From contig JAGOAJ010000017.1 in assembly GCA_017983955.1 (NCBI GenBank), positions 1 to 63,487 on the forward strand: 63,487 nt of DNA. The letters are read 5' to 3'. Position numbers and translations under genes: made by a program. Of the stretch, positions 45,970-55,456 are shown in pieces. Every line of letters starts with the position of its first letter. The first letter of the stretch is position 1. This stretch comes from Burkholderiaceae bacterium. GTDB lineage: Bacteria > Pseudomonadota > Gammaproteobacteria > Burkholderiales > Burkholderiaceae_B. The notes below the pieces were generated by a model. That model ran no database searches. It had not been told where the DNA came from and saw only the letters and a list, made by a program, of their open reading frames with translations.

Positions 45970-47247
45970 TTATAGGCTGGCGAAGACTTCGTCAGCGATG
46001 TCCAACGTGGCCTGGATGACGTCGTCATCGTGGGCAGCCGACATGAAACCGGCTTCGAAGGCGGATGGTGCAAAGTACACGCCTTTGTCCAGCATGGCAT
46101 GGAAGAAGCGGTTGAATAATTCGGTGTCGCACTTCGAGACTTCGGCAAAGGTGGTGGGTACTTCAGGGCTGAAGTACATGCCGAACATGCCGCCTACATA
46201 GTCGGTGCAGAAAGGCACGCCTGCTACCTTGGCGCTTTTGGCCAGGCCTTCGGTCAGCTTGCGCGACTGTTCGCCCAGACGCTCGTAGAACCCTGGTTGT
46301 GCCAGCAACTTCAGCGTGGCTAGCCCAGCGGCGACTGCCACGGGGTTGCCGGACAGGGTACCGGCCTGATACACATTACCTACTGGGGCGATGTGTTCCA
46401 TGATGTCAGCACGACCACCAAATGCACCTACCGGCATACCACCGCCTATGACCTTAGCCAGGGTGGTGATGTCCGGGATGACACCAGTCAAGCCTTGCAC
46501 GCCTTGTGGGCCGGCACGAAAACCAGTCATGACTTCATCGAAAATCAATAGGGCGCCGTGCTTGGTACACAAAGCGCGCAGACCTTCCAGGTAACCTGGT
46601 AGCGGTTTGATCAGGTTCATGTTGCCAGCGATGGGCTCGATAATCACGCAGGCGATTTCTGGGCCGTATTCAGTAAACGCGGCATCCAAAGCATCCAGGT
46701 TGTTGTAGTCCAGAACCAGGGTGTGCTGTATGAATTCGGGGGGTACGCCCGCCGATGTGGGGTTGCCGAAGGTCAGCATGCCGGAACCGGCTTTGACCAG
46801 CAGGCTGTCAGCATGGCCGTGGTAACAGCCTTCAAATTTGATGATTTTGGATCGACCGGTAGCACCACGGGCCAAGCGTATGGCCGTCATGGTGGCTTCG
46901 GTGCCGGAACTGACCAGCCTGACTTTTTCCATCGAAGGCATCAGGTTGACTATGGCCTCGGCGATCTCGATTTCCGCTTCGGTGGGTGCACCAAACGACA
47001 GGCCATCAACTACAGCGGCCTGAACGGCACTGATGACGTCGGGGTGAGCGTGGCCCAATATTGCCGGACCCCATGAACCCACATAGTCGATATAGCGGAC
47101 GTTTTCCGCATCCCAGATATAGGGGCCGTTGGCACGCTGCATGAAACGTGGCGAGCCGCCCACCGAGCGGAAAGCACGTACGGGCGAATTAACGCCGCCG
47201 GGTATGGTTTTACAGGCGCGGTCAAAAAGTTCGGTATTGCGAGACAT
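45970..47247 (-). CDS. hemL: Glutamate-1-semialdehyde 2,1-aminomutase
   Basis: A 425-residue PLP enzyme making 5-aminolevulinate for haem and related tetrapyrroles. [35 protein letters not shown] and the PLP lysine in [18 protein letters not shown] are intact. The stop lies at the foot of the long hairpin. It follows thiE on the same strand, 33 bp away. Confidence 0.97.
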   Translation of the reverse strand: MSRNTELFDRACKTIPGGVNSPVRAFRSVGGSPRFMQRANGPYIWDAENVRYIDYVGSWGPAILGHAHPDVISAVQAAVVDGLSFGAPTEAEIEIAEAIVNLMPSMEKVRLVSSGTEATMTAIRLARGATGRSKIIKFEGCYHGHADSLLVKAGSGMLTFGNPTSAGVPPEFIQHTLVLDYNNLDALDAAFTEYGPEIACVIIEPIAGNMNLIKPLPGYLEGLRALCTKHGALLIFDEVMTGFRAGPQGVQGLTGVIPDITTLAKVIGGGMPVGAFGGRADIMEHIAPVGNVYQAGTLSGNPVAVAAGLATLKLLAQPGFYERLGEQSRKLTEGLAKSAKVAGVPFCTDYVGGMFGMYFSPEVPTTFAEVSKCDTELFNRFFHAMLDKGVYFAPSAFEAGFMSAAHDDDVIQATLDIADEVFASL

Positions 47248-47280
47248 AGTGTTAGGCGTGGTCCATAAGTAGAAATAGTA

Positions 47281-47931
47281 TTAATGCCATAGCATAGCAA
47301 GCTGGGCAGCCGTTGCCTGGATATCCGGGCGTTCAAACAGGCCATTGATCAACGCAAGGCTGTCTGCACCGGCTGCTATCAGGGGGGCGGCGTTGTCGGG
47401 CGTGATACCGCCAATGACCACCACAGCGGCGCGTGGGCCAGGGCTATAAGCAGCTGCCAGCTGGCGACCTTGGGCAATATGCTGGATAGTTGCGCGTGGC
47501 GCGTCAGGTTTGATTGTTGAAGGATACATGGCGCCGAAAGCAATATAGTCAACCCCGGCAGCCAGGGCTTGCTGGGCTAGGCCTACATCGTTGTAACACG
47601 AGCAGCCCAGAATTTTTTGCTGACCTAGTGCCAGCCGTGCTTCGGGAAGCTCGCCATCGCTGCGGCCCAGATGCACGCCATCGGCGCCCGTCAGGATGGC
47701 TAGGCGCCAGTCGTCATTAATAATAGCCAGCACGCCCAGGGATTGGCAATGGGCGACGACACGACGCGCTTGCTCGGGGCCGGTTTGCAGCGTGGCGGTT
47801 TTGCGCCGCCATTGCAAGGCCACCATGCCGCCAGCAGCGGCAGCGCTGATGGCATCCAGCAGACGATCCGTATCTTCCCATTCTGGGGTGATGCCATAGA
47901 CGCCGCTAGGAAAACGTAAGGGTGCATCCAT
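47281..47931 (-). CDS. thiE: Thiamine-phosphate synthase
   Basis: A 216-residue TIM-barrel enzyme coupling HMP diphosphate to thiazole phosphate. GVYGITPEW, WRRK (diphosphate site), GVHLGRSDGELPEARL and the C-terminal VVIGGITPDNAAPLIAAGAD fit the family. GGAG lies upstream of the ATG. It is preceded by the thiD-like gene on the same strand. Confidence 0.93.
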   Translation of the reverse strand: MDAPLRFPSGVYGITPEWEDTDRLLDAISAAAAGGMVALQWRRKTATLQTGPEQARRVVAHCQSLGVLAIINDDWRLAILTGADGVHLGRSDGELPEARLALGQQKILGCSCYNDVGLAQQALAAGVDYIAFGAMYPSTIKPDAPRATIQHIAQGRQLAAAYSPGPRAAVVVIGGITPDNAAPLIAAGADSLALINGLFERPDIQATAAQLAMLWH

Positions 47932-47971
47932 GGATAATAGCTCCGTAACTAATAGGATGGAAGATAGCAGG

Positions 47972-48853
47972 CTAGGCCGGGGTGCGGGTTATAAGACGCT
48001 GGCCCATGCCTGGTTGAAAGCTGCGGGCAAGCAAGGTTGTAGACTGTGCAACGGCCGCCTGGACAGCCTGGGGCATAGTGATACTGCCCTGGGCCAGCTG
48101 CGCGGTAAGGGCGCAGGCCATAGGGCCTTCAGCGTCTTGTAGACGTGCGGGCGGTGCCTGCCAGGGCCAACTGGCGGTTTGTTTGCTTTGTCCTTCAAGC
48201 AGATAGCAAAGTTGTCCCGTTGGTAGGGGCGCGCCGCAACTGACTACCCATTGCGCACCGTATTGCAGCAAGGCCTGGCCCGGGGTTAAGTTCTTTTCTG
48301 TGGACAACACGCCTTCCGCCTGCCACTGGACCAGTAAACTGTGGTCGACAATGACAATATCGGTCATGGGCAATAGCAGCTCAAAGATGGCTGCCTGCAG
48401 TTCTTCGGCGTTAAAGTCGTCCAGCAAGGACTCGTCGGGCAGGGGCAAAAGATGCAGAATTAGTGGAACATGGTTATAGTCTGCGGCTATTTGAGCGACT
48501 ATGCTAGTCGTTTCAGTGGTATAAACCTGACCGACCTTGATGGCTTTGACAGCCATGTCTTCCAGCAGGCAACGTGCTTGGTCGTCCAGCAGTTCTGGGT
48601 CGACGGGGTGAATTTCATCAATATGGGCGGTGTCCTGCACCCGTATGGCGGTAAGCGCCGTCAGGGCATGACAGCCCAGGCTGGCGCAGGTAACCGCATC
48701 AGCGGGCAGGCTACTGGCCCCCGTGGGGTCAAAAGGGCCGAAAATAAGTACCAGAGGTGGGGTGGATGCTTGCACGGCGTTTAATTTTCGCAAATAACAG
48801 GCGACACCCAAGTTTACAGGTGTGGCTATTGGATTTAACAAGATGGCCCCCAT
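47972..48853 (-). CDS. thiD: ThiD-like hydroxymethylpyrimidine (phosphate) kinase, divergent
   Basis: About 293 residues of the HMP/HMP-P kinase fold, next to thiE. The N-terminal substrate motif reads FGPFDPTGASSLPADAVT instead of the usual AGSDxSGGAGIQAD, and the C-terminal anion-hole motif GTGC is replaced by EGPMACALTAQLA, which keeps a Cys one position away. This may be a lineage-specific variant or an altered enzyme. The start is uncertain: ATG 48853 lacks a ribosome site, and GTG or TTG codons about 25-30 residues later are possible. It is divergent from rubredoxin. Confidence 0.75.
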   Translation of the reverse strand: MGAILLNPIATPVNLGVACYLRKLNAVQASTPPLVLIFGPFDPTGASSLPADAVTCASLGCHALTALTAIRVQDTAHIDEIHPVDPELLDDQARCLLEDMAVKAIKVGQVYTTETTSIVAQIAADYNHVPLILHLLPLPDESLLDDFNAEELQAAIFELLLPMTDIVIVDHSLLVQWQAEGVLSTEKNLTPGQALLQYGAQWVVSCGAPLPTGQLCYLLEGQSKQTASWPWQAPPARLQDAEGPMACALTAQLAQGSITMPQAVQAAVAQSTTLLARSFQPGMGQRLITRTPA

Positions 48854-48913
48854 TCTAATAGAAGCGCTCAAAAGTCTACTTTTTTGAGTTTGAAATTTTG
48901 TGAGTGAATTAAA

Positions 48914-49078
48914 ATGCGTACATGGATGTGTCTTATTTGTGGTTGGATTTATGATGAAGAGTCCGGCCTGCCTGAAGAGGGTATTGCTCCGGGTACAAAA
49001 TGGGAAGACGTGCCGCCTAACTGGGTTTGCCCTGAATGCGGCGCCCGTAAAGAAGACTTCGAGTTGATCGAGGTATAA
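48914..49078 (+). CDS. rubA: Rubredoxin
   Basis: A 54-residue rubredoxin with two CxxC pairs, CLICG near residue 6 and CPECG near residue 39, that bind one iron for electron transfer. The conserved WIYDEESGLPEEGI and WEDVPPNWVCPECGARKEDF segments are complete. It is divergent from thiD, as often seen in Burkholderiales, and followed by yqgE. Confidence 0.95.
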   Translation: MRTWMCLICGWIYDEESGLPEEGIAPGTKWEDVPPNWVCPECGARKEDFELIEV

Positions 49079-49121
49079 AACCTGCTAGCCAGCAAGGCTG
49101 GCATTACGCACGGAGGCCGTC

Positions 49122-49715
49122 ATGGTTACAACAACTGCACGTCCAGGCACCGATTGCAGCACGGATTTATCACGGCAGTTCCTGCTTGCCATGCCTGGCA
49201 TGGTATCAGGGGTGCTTGCCAACACACTGATTTACGTCTGCGAGCACACCGAGCAGGGCGCCTTGGGGCTGGTGGTTAATCGACCTACCGACATCACTGT
49301 GGGTGATCTATTACAGCGCATAGATCTAGATCTGTCGTTGGAAATTGGTGCCATACAGCATGCACCGGTGTTTTTTGGCGGGCCAGTCCAAACGGATCGC
49401 GGTTTTGTACTGCATGCGCCCGAAGGGGGTTATACCTCTAGTGTGCAACTGGGCGGCATTGCGCTAACCACCTCGCGCGATGTGCTGCAAGACGTTTCGC
49501 AAGGCCATGGCCCAGTTAAGCTATTGATTACCTTGGGGTATGCAGGCTGGGGCGCGGGTCAGCTGGAAAGCGAAATGGCGCAGAACGCCTGGTTGAATGT
49601 GGCGGCCAGTAATACTATTTTGTTCGACACGCCGTCCGAAGAACGCTATAGCGCCGCCTTGGGGCAATTGGGCATAGACCCCATGATGTTGGTGGGCGAT
49701 GCCGGCCACGCTTGA
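49122..49715 (+). CDS. YqgE/AlgH family protein (UPF0301)
   Basis: A 197-residue UPF0301 protein. LAMPGMVSGVLANTLIYVCE and VFFGGPVQTDRGFVLHAPEG are its signatures. Molecular role unknown; it was once linked to alginate control (AlgH). GGAGG is well placed before the ATG. A small GCCAGC/GCTGGC hairpin (49088-49102) lies between rubA and this gene. It overlaps ruvX by 17 bp. Confidence 0.93.
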   Translation: MVTTTARPGTDCSTDLSRQFLLAMPGMVSGVLANTLIYVCEHTEQGALGLVVNRPTDITVGDLLQRIDLDLSLEIGAIQHAPVFFGGPVQTDRGFVLHAPEGGYTSSVQLGGIALTTSRDVLQDVSQGHGPVKLLITLGYAGWGAGQLESEMAQNAWLNVAASNTILFDTPSEERYSAALGQLGIDPMMLVGDAGHA

Positions 49716-50109
49716 AGAAACTTTACTGGCGTTTGACTATGGCACCAAGAAAATCGGGGTTGCCATAGGCAATACGCTGACGCGTCAGGCACGGCCTTTG
49801 CAGATACTGACCTCGACCACCCGTGATCAGCGTTTCGCTTTGATCGCGGGTTTGCTGGATGAATGGCGGCCCAATGGCGTAATTGTGGGTTTGCCGCTAA
49901 ATACCGATGGACAAGACCAATACACGACCTTGCAGGCTAGACGGTTCGCCAATCAGCTGCACGGTCGTTTTGGCGTGCGCGTCACAATGGTGGACGAACG
50001 CGGTTCCAGCATGGAAGCCCAGGAATTGTTAGGGACTCATGCGGCTGACGATGCCATGGCGGCGGCAGTGATCTTGCAGCGATATCTTGATGCCTTACCC
50101 GTGCCTTAG
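49699..50109 (+). CDS. ruvX: RuvX/YqgF Holliday-junction resolvase-like nuclease
   Basis: A 136-residue RNase H-fold protein involved in rRNA 5'-end processing and possibly junction resolution. LAFDYGTKKIGVAIGN, VGLPLNTDGQD and VDERGSSMEAQELL supply the acidic active-site residues. The yqgE-ruvX overlap is a common arrangement. Confidence 0.93.
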   Translation: MPATLEETLLAFDYGTKKIGVAIGNTLTRQARPLQILTSTTRDQRFALIAGLLDEWRPNGVIVGLPLNTDGQDQYTTLQARRFANQLHGRFGVRVTMVDERGSSMEAQELLGTHAADDAMAAAVILQRYLDALPVP

Positions 50110-50151
50110 CATAGGCGACTGGTTGCGCATGTTTACACTTAGTGTGGTTTC

Positions 50152-50895
50152 ATGAGGCCGCTACGCTTTGCTTGCCGTATGGTATTGGCCTTGCTGTGGC
50201 TGTTTAGCGGCCTGCTGGTGGTGCTGCTGATCTTTCCTTGGTCTTCCTTGCGGCTGCGCCATTGGTTGACGCGCCTATGGTCGCGCGCTTTATTGCGCCT
50301 GTGTGGTGTGACCGTAACAGTGCAGGGGCAGGCTCAGGCGCATGGCCCCGTGCTTTGGGTGGCTAACCATGTTTCGTGGTTGGATATTTTTGTCCTCAAT
50401 AGCGTACGCTCTGCTGTCTTTATCGCAAAAAGCGATATACGACGCTGGCCCGTTATAGGTTGGCTAGTGGCCGGTTCAGGCACCATTTTCATAGAGCGTG
50501 GCCATAGACATGCCATACGCTCTGTGGGCCATCAGATGCAGGCCCGCTTTGGACGCGCTGATGTGGTGGGTTTATTCCCCGAGGGAAAAACCTCGTCCGG
50601 CTTACAAGTCGGTCACTTTTATTCCAGTTTGTTTGATGTCGCCTTGCGTACTGGCGTGGATATCCAGCCGGTAGCGTTTCGTTTTTTTCAGCACGGCCAG
50701 CGCAGCGACGCCGTATCGTTTGTAGGCGAGCAAACTTTATTACAAAATATGTGGTGTTTGCTAAGCACCACAGGGGTAGCGATTGACGTCAAGTTTTTTG
50801 CTGTATTGCCCAATGCTCAGTGCCAGATTTTGGGGCGCAGCGGGACGGCTGCGTTGGCTTGGGGGAAAATACAGCAAGCCGTGCGGATTTGTTAA
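50152..50895 (+). CDS. 1-acyl-sn-glycerol-3-phosphate acyltransferase family (PlsC-like)
   Basis: A 247-residue membrane-bound acyltransferase. It has an N-terminal hydrophobic helix, catalytic NHVSWLD (HX4D) near residue 73 and the glycerophosphate site FPEGKTSSG near 142. It would make phosphatidic acid or acylate a related lipid. lptG follows after about 69 bp on the same strand. Confidence 0.88.
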   Translation: MRPLRFACRMVLALLWLFSGLLVVLLIFPWSSLRLRHWLTRLWSRALLRLCGVTVTVQGQAQAHGPVLWVANHVSWLDIFVLNSVRSAVFIAKSDIRRWPVIGWLVAGSGTIFIERGHRHAIRSVGHQMQARFGRADVVGLFPEGKTSSGLQVGHFYSSLFDVALRTGVDIQPVAFRFFQHGQRSDAVSFVGEQTLLQNMWCLLSTTGVAIDVKFFAVLPNAQCQILGRSGTAALAWGKIQQAVRIC

Positions 50896-50964
50896 GCTAC
50901 TATTCCTGCATGTTGTTCTAATCTTTCCAGGCCACTTCTTTTCCTTTCCAGGTTACACCTTTCA

Positions 50965-52143
50965 ATGCGCACTGCACGCCGTTATCTTGCTTCAGAAATA
51001 TACCGCTCTAGCGCAGTAGTGCTGATGGCCTTGCTGGGCCTGTTTACTTTTTTTGCCCTGATCGAAGATCTGGATAGCGTAGGCTCCCAGTTCACCGTGC
51101 TGAATCTGTTCTATATGCAGATGCTGGCCCTGCCTACCCGGCTTTATGATTTGCTGCCCATAGGCTTGCTGATAGGGGCCATATTGGCCTTGGCGGGATT
51201 GGCTCAACGCAATGAACTGGTGGTGTTAAGGGTATCCGGCGTCAGCGGCATGAAGCTGTTGTTTATGCTGTGGGCAGTTACCATACCGCTGGTCATAGGC
51301 GCATTTGTGCTGTCTGAGATGATCACGCCGTTGGCCGAAATAAAAACCAGTGAAGCCAAGATCAGCCTGATGGGCAAATCTGACGGCAGTCGCTTGAACA
51401 GTGGCTATTGGTTCAAGGAAAATGACGCCCAGGGGGATATGCGTATTATCAATATATCCAGCCTGCTGACGGGTGGCGCGGTGGCCGATGTGACGTTGTA
51501 TGAGTTCCGTGCCGACCAGGAATTGGCCATGTTTTCAAAGGCCCCAGAAGGTTATTTCAAGGGCGGCAAGCTGGTGCTTAATAACGTGAGCGAAACACGT
51601 ATAGACCAAGATGCATTGCTGGCGCTGGCTGATGGGAAACCGCCTGTCACCCCGTTAACTCAGTTAAACACCATAGCCAGCCGCTCGCTGGATACCACCC
51701 TGACGCCTGAACGTTTGATTGCACGCATCTTGACCCCCGAGCGTATGTCTGTGTTTGATCTGCTTGATTACATCAGTTATTTAAAAGACAACCATTTGCA
51801 AACCGATAGGCAGGTGGTGGCATTATGGCGAAAAATTGCCTATCCGTTTACCTTGCTGGTCATGATTACTATCGCTGCGCCCATAGGTTTTATGCAAACT
51901 CGGCGTGGTGGCGTTGGCAGCAAGGTGTTTATTGGAATCTTGCTGGGGGTGGGTTTTTTCATGCTGAATCAGTTGGCTTTAAATGTGGGCATGCTTAGCA
52001 AATGGGCGCCATGGGTGACGGCGTTGGTGCCTAATTTATCCGCTTGGGCCTTGGCGTTGGGGGCCTTGATACTGATGGAAAATCAGCATAATGTCAGGCG
52101 TATCAGCCAGCATCGCGGGTCGGCAGCGCGGGCACAACCATGA
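50965..52143 (+). CDS. lptG: LPS export system permease LptG
   Basis: A 392-residue inner-membrane permease. Three N-terminal helices, a periplasmic jellyroll domain (about 130-270) and three C-terminal helices form the LptF/LptG layout. [20 protein letters not shown] and the following [14 protein letters not shown] match LptG rather than LptF. It works with LptF and LptB2 to pull lipopolysaccharide from the inner membrane. lptF is not next to it. The stop overlaps apaH (ATGA). Confidence 0.92.
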   Translation: MRTARRYLASEIYRSSAVVLMALLGLFTFFALIEDLDSVGSQFTVLNLFYMQMLALPTRLYDLLPIGLLIGAILALAGLAQRNELVVLRVSGVSGMKLLFMLWAVTIPLVIGAFVLSEMITPLAEIKTSEAKISLMGKSDGSRLNSGYWFKENDAQGDMRIINISSLLTGGAVADVTLYEFRADQELAMFSKAPEGYFKGGKLVLNNVSETRIDQDALLALADGKPPVTPLTQLNTIASRSLDTTLTPERLIARILTPERMSVFDLLDYISYLKDNHLQTDRQVVALWRKIAYPFTLLVMITIAAPIGFMQTRRGGVGSKVFIGILLGVGFFMLNQLALNVGMLSKWAPWVTALVPNLSAWALALGALILMENQHNVRRISQHRGSAARAQP

Positions 52144-52976
52144 ATACCACAGTCCCGGTCTGGGTCGTAGGCGACTTGCAAGGTTGCAAGCCTGCGCTGG
52201 ACCAACTACTAAGCCATCCCGATATTCGCAGCAACCGGGCGTCGCAGTTTTGGTTTGCCGGCGATTTGGTTAACCGTGGCCCTGATTCCCTGGGTACCTT
52301 GCGTACTGTGATAGCGCTGGGCGCACAGGCGGTAGCTGTACTGGGCAATCATGACCTGCACTTGCTGGCTGTAGTGGCGGGCGTCAGGAAACGTGCTAAA
52401 TCCGATACCTTGGATGATATTCTGAATGCGCCCGACGCCGCAGAATTAATCGACTGGTTGCGGCATCGTCCGCTAGCGCATTATCAGTATGGACATATGC
52501 TGGTGCATGCCGGTGTGCTGCCCGCCTGGTCCATAGAAAAAACCTTGGGGCTAGCCGGTGAAATTCAAACCGCGTTACGCTCGCCCAACTGGAAGGTGTT
52601 TCTGCAAGACATGTATGGCAATACCCCTGTGGCTTGGGATGATGGCCTGCAGGGCGCCGATCGCATGCGCGTGATTGTCAATGCCCTGACGCGTATGCGT
52701 TTATGTAATGGGGCGGGTGATATGGATTTTTCCCGTAAACCGGACGCCAGCGTGCGCAAGACGCTAATGCCATGGTTTGACGTTCCCGACCGGGCAGCAC
52801 GTGACAGCACGATATTGTTTGGTCACTGGTCGCAATTGGGTTTGATGCTTAGATCAGATGTTGTGTGTTTGGACAGCGGCTGCGTCTGGGGACGTGCGCT
52901 AACCGCGATGCGGCTACATGACCGCAAGTTGGTGCAACTGGCGTGTGACTGCTGGAGCACGCCACACTCGGATTAA
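52140..52976 (+). CDS. apaH: Bis(5'-nucleosyl)-tetraphosphatase, symmetrical
   Basis: A 278-residue calcineurin-type phosphatase splitting Ap4A into two ADP (and decapping Np4-RNA). Metal-binding motifs [26 protein letters not shown] and [11 protein letters not shown] are intact. It overlaps the lptG stop by 4 bases and converges on mtgA. Confidence 0.95.
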   Translation: MNTTVPVWVVGDLQGCKPALDQLLSHPDIRSNRASQFWFAGDLVNRGPDSLGTLRTVIALGAQAVAVLGNHDLHLLAVVAGVRKRAKSDTLDDILNAPDAAELIDWLRHRPLAHYQYGHMLVHAGVLPAWSIEKTLGLAGEIQTALRSPNWKVFLQDMYGNTPVAWDDGLQGADRMRVIVNALTRMRLCNGAGDMDFSRKPDASVRKTLMPWFDVPDRAARDSTILFGHWSQLGLMLRSDVVCLDSGCVWGRALTAMRLHDRKLVQLACDCWSTPHSD

Positions 52977-52993
52977 GCCGGGTCCAGGTGCAC

Positions 52994-53713
52994 CTACGGT
53001 ACGGTTACCAAGCGCATACGGTGTTGCAGGGTGGCCGTACGGCTACGTAGATAGCTGGTGTTGCGGTTTTTGTCGTAATACGCGGGGTTCGGTAGCATGG
53101 CGGCCAGTTGTGCCGCCTGATAGCTGCTAAGCCGCGCAGCATCCGTTTGGAAGTAATGCCTGGCTGCCGCTTGGGCGCCAAAGACATTGCCACCCCATTG
53201 GGCTACGTTCAGGTACAGCTCCAGTATGCGTTCCTTGCTCATGACCAGCTCTATCATGTAAGTCAGTATTAATTCCTGCCCTTTGCGCAAATAACTACGG
53301 CTATCCGACAGAAAGATATTTTTGGCCAATTGCTGAGTAATGGTGGAGCCGCCGCGTACTTTGCTTTTGCCCTTTTTAGACTGTTGACGGTTGTACTCCC
53401 AGGCTCGGCGTATTGCCGCCCACTCTACACCTTCGTGGTCGGTGAAGTTGGCATCTTCCGATGCGATGACGGCGCGTTTCAGTGTGGTATTGATCTGGCT
53501 GTAGGGTACCCAGGCGTACTTGACATCTGCCTTGGGGTTTTCTGCTTGCAAGGCCACCTTGGTGGCGTCCATGAAGGCGCTGCTGGACGGGTTGCGCAGG
53601 CTTAGCCACAGCACCATGAAAAACAAGCCCAATTGGTACAACAAAAATGCGGCAAAGGCCACCAGCAGTGCAACGGCTACGACGCGGGTTTTATTCAATG
53701 TCCTGCGTGACAT
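52994..53713 (-). CDS. mtgA: Monofunctional peptidoglycan glycosyltransferase
   Basis: A 239-residue GT51 enzyme polymerising lipid II. One N-terminal membrane helix (about 12-34), catalytic SEDANFTDHEGVEW near residue 82, and GGSTITQQLAKNIFLSDSRS near 122. It has no transpeptidase domain. Its start shares a base with the aroE stop (TAATG). Confidence 0.95.
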   Translation of the reverse strand: MSRRTLNKTRVVAVALLVAFAAFLLYQLGLFFMVLWLSLRNPSSSAFMDATKVALQAENPKADVKYAWVPYSQINTTLKRAVIASEDANFTDHEGVEWAAIRRAWEYNRQQSKKGKSKVRGGSTITQQLAKNIFLSDSRSYLRKGQELILTYMIELVMSKERILELYLNVAQWGGNVFGAQAAARHYFQTDAARLSSYQAAQLAAMLPNPAYYDKNRNTSYLRSRTATLQHRMRLVTVP

Positions 53714-54570
53714 TACGTGGCTAGCAATTGCTGACGCAAGGCGTTAATGACGGGTTCGGTGTTTACCTGCAGGCCATGCCAGATAGCGAAACTTGCCGCT
53801 GCCTGACCAACCAACATGCCTAGACCATCGGCTACGTTAGGGACATTGGCCGCCTGGGCTTGCCGCATAAAAGGCGTGGGCTGGGCGCCGTACATCATGT
53901 CATAGGCCAAGGCCTGGGGGTTAAACAGACCGTTAGGCAGGGCAACGGACTGGCCGGTCAGGCTGGCGGATGTGGCGTTAATGATCAGATCCCAGCTGCC
54001 GGGTATCGGGTCCAGGCCACTGCTGGAAATGATGGTGTCAAGGCCATGGTTTTGCGCCAGGCTTTGGGCATGGGTGGCAAGCTGTTCTGCGCGCCGTGGG
54101 TTGCGATTGGCAATGTGCAGGTGGGCGCAGCCCGAATTCATCAGCGGTAGCAGCACACCTTTGGCCGCGCCACCTGCGCCCAGCAACAGTATGCGCTGGC
54201 TGGGGGTAATGTGTCCCAGTCGGTGCAAGTCAAGCAACAAGCCCGCACCGTCGGTGTTGTCGCCGTGCAGTTGGCCATCTTGCATCCACAAGGTGTTGAT
54301 AGCGGTCGCGCAGCGTCCGTTATTACCTAGATGTTCGCGTGCCAGTTCATAGGCCTGTTCCTTAAATGGCACGGTAATGTTCAGCCCCTTGCCGCCCTGC
54401 GCAAAAAAGTCTGCCACCGAGTTGGCGAAGCCGTCCAGAGGTGCGCAAATCTTGTCGTACTGCACGCTAATGCCCACCTGTTGGGCAAACTGTTGATGTA
54501 TCAGCGGCGACAGGCTATGGGCAATAGGGTTGCCCATGACAGCGTAGCGGGGCGGTGGTAGTGTGACCAT
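53713..54570 (-). CDS. aroE: Shikimate dehydrogenase (NADP)
   Basis: A 285-residue AroE reducing 3-dehydroshikimate. YAVMGNPIAHSLSPLIHQQF, NITVPFKEQAYE (catalytic Lys), GDNTDGAG (catalytic Asp) and the nucleotide loop LLGAGGAAKGVLLPL are all present. Start and stop each share a base with the neighbouring tonB-like and mtgA genes. Confidence 0.96.
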   Translation of the reverse strand: MVTLPPPRYAVMGNPIAHSLSPLIHQQFAQQVGISVQYDKICAPLDGFANSVADFFAQGGKGLNITVPFKEQAYELAREHLGNNGRCATAINTLWMQDGQLHGDNTDGAGLLLDLHRLGHITPSQRILLLGAGGAAKGVLLPLMNSGCAHLHIANRNPRRAEQLATHAQSLAQNHGLDTIISSSGLDPIPGSWDLIINATSASLTGQSVALPNGLFNPQALAYDMMYGAQPTPFMRQAQAANVPNVADGLGMLVGQAAASFAIWHGLQVNTEPVINALRQQLLAT

Positions 54571-55451
54571 TAAGGGGTTTCCGTAAGCAGTTGCTGATTC
54601 ATAAAATGCCAGGTTCGGGTAATAGCCAGCATATCAGTATCTTTGGCGATAGCGGGCGGCAGCGGTGCAAAGGGCGCCGCCAGCTGCACTATGCGCCGCG
54701 CGGCCAGGTTCAGGACGGCATGCGGGGATGGCTGGTCTATTTCGATATGGTCCAGGCTGCCGTCGCGTCTTATATAAACCGTCAGCTGCAGACTGCCGTA
54801 TACCTTGCCGCGGGCTTGTTCGGGGTAGTGTTCTGTACCCAGCTGTTCAATTTTTTGCCGCCAGCTTTCCACATACAAGGCGTCCTCAGCGGCTAGTGCC
54901 GACGGACCCACAAAGCGCTGTCGCGGTTGGGCGTTGTAGTGATCTATGCGTTCTTTCAGGGCGCTGATCTGGGCGTTGATGATCTGGCTTTCTTGATGGC
55001 GCGCATCGGTGCCGGTTTCGGTGGATTGTTCAAACAGGTCGGGGAGCTTGCGTTCGGCCTGCACTTGTTCGTTCGCGATTAGCTGGGTGTATAAGCGCGT
55101 TTGCTCGGACTCCAGTTGTTCCTGACGCTTGCGCAGGGCGGCCAGCACCAATTGATCGGGTGTTTCAGCGGCGGTGTACGGTAGCGGTGATGACGACTGC
55201 CCAGCCCGCTCATTGCCGCCTCCGTCCAGCTGTTGCTGCGCCAGGGCCTGGGGCGTGATGGGGGCGGTCTGGCTGCTGGTGTTGACCAACATGACTTCCA
55301 GCGTGTTGCTAGACGGCGGTGGGGGCTTGCCGCCCGTAAAGTGCAGACTCAAGACCAGGGCATGTATCGCCACGGACACGACCAGTGCAAGACGCATGTA
55401 GTCATTGCGTGGCAGGCGTGCCCGCATCAGCAGGGCGGCAAGAGTCGACAT
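54570..55451 (-). CDS. TonB-like energy transducer
   Basis: A 293-residue protein with one N-terminal membrane helix (about 20-42), a proline-rich start, a charged coiled-coil middle (LRKRQEQLESEQTRLYTQ, about 110-180) and a C-terminal TonB domain (YGSLQLTVYIRRDGSLDHIE, about 215-290). It would couple the proton-motive force to outer-membrane processes. ExbB/ExbD are not next to it. It lies directly upstream of aroE with TAATG coupling. Confidence 0.85.
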   Translation of the reverse strand: MSTLAALLMRARLPRNDYMRLALVVSVAIHALVLSLHFTGGKPPPPSSNTLEVMLVNTSSQTAPITPQALAQQQLDGGGNERAGQSSSPLPYTAAETPDQLVLAALRKRQEQLESEQTRLYTQLIANEQVQAERKLPDLFEQSTETGTDARHQESQIINAQISALKERIDHYNAQPRQRFVGPSALAAEDALYVESWRQKIEQLGTEHYPEQARGKVYGSLQLTVYIRRDGSLDHIEIDQPSPHAVLNLAARRIVQLAAPFAPLPPAIAKDTDMLAITRTWHFMNQQLLTETP

Positions 55452-55456
55452 AGGCG

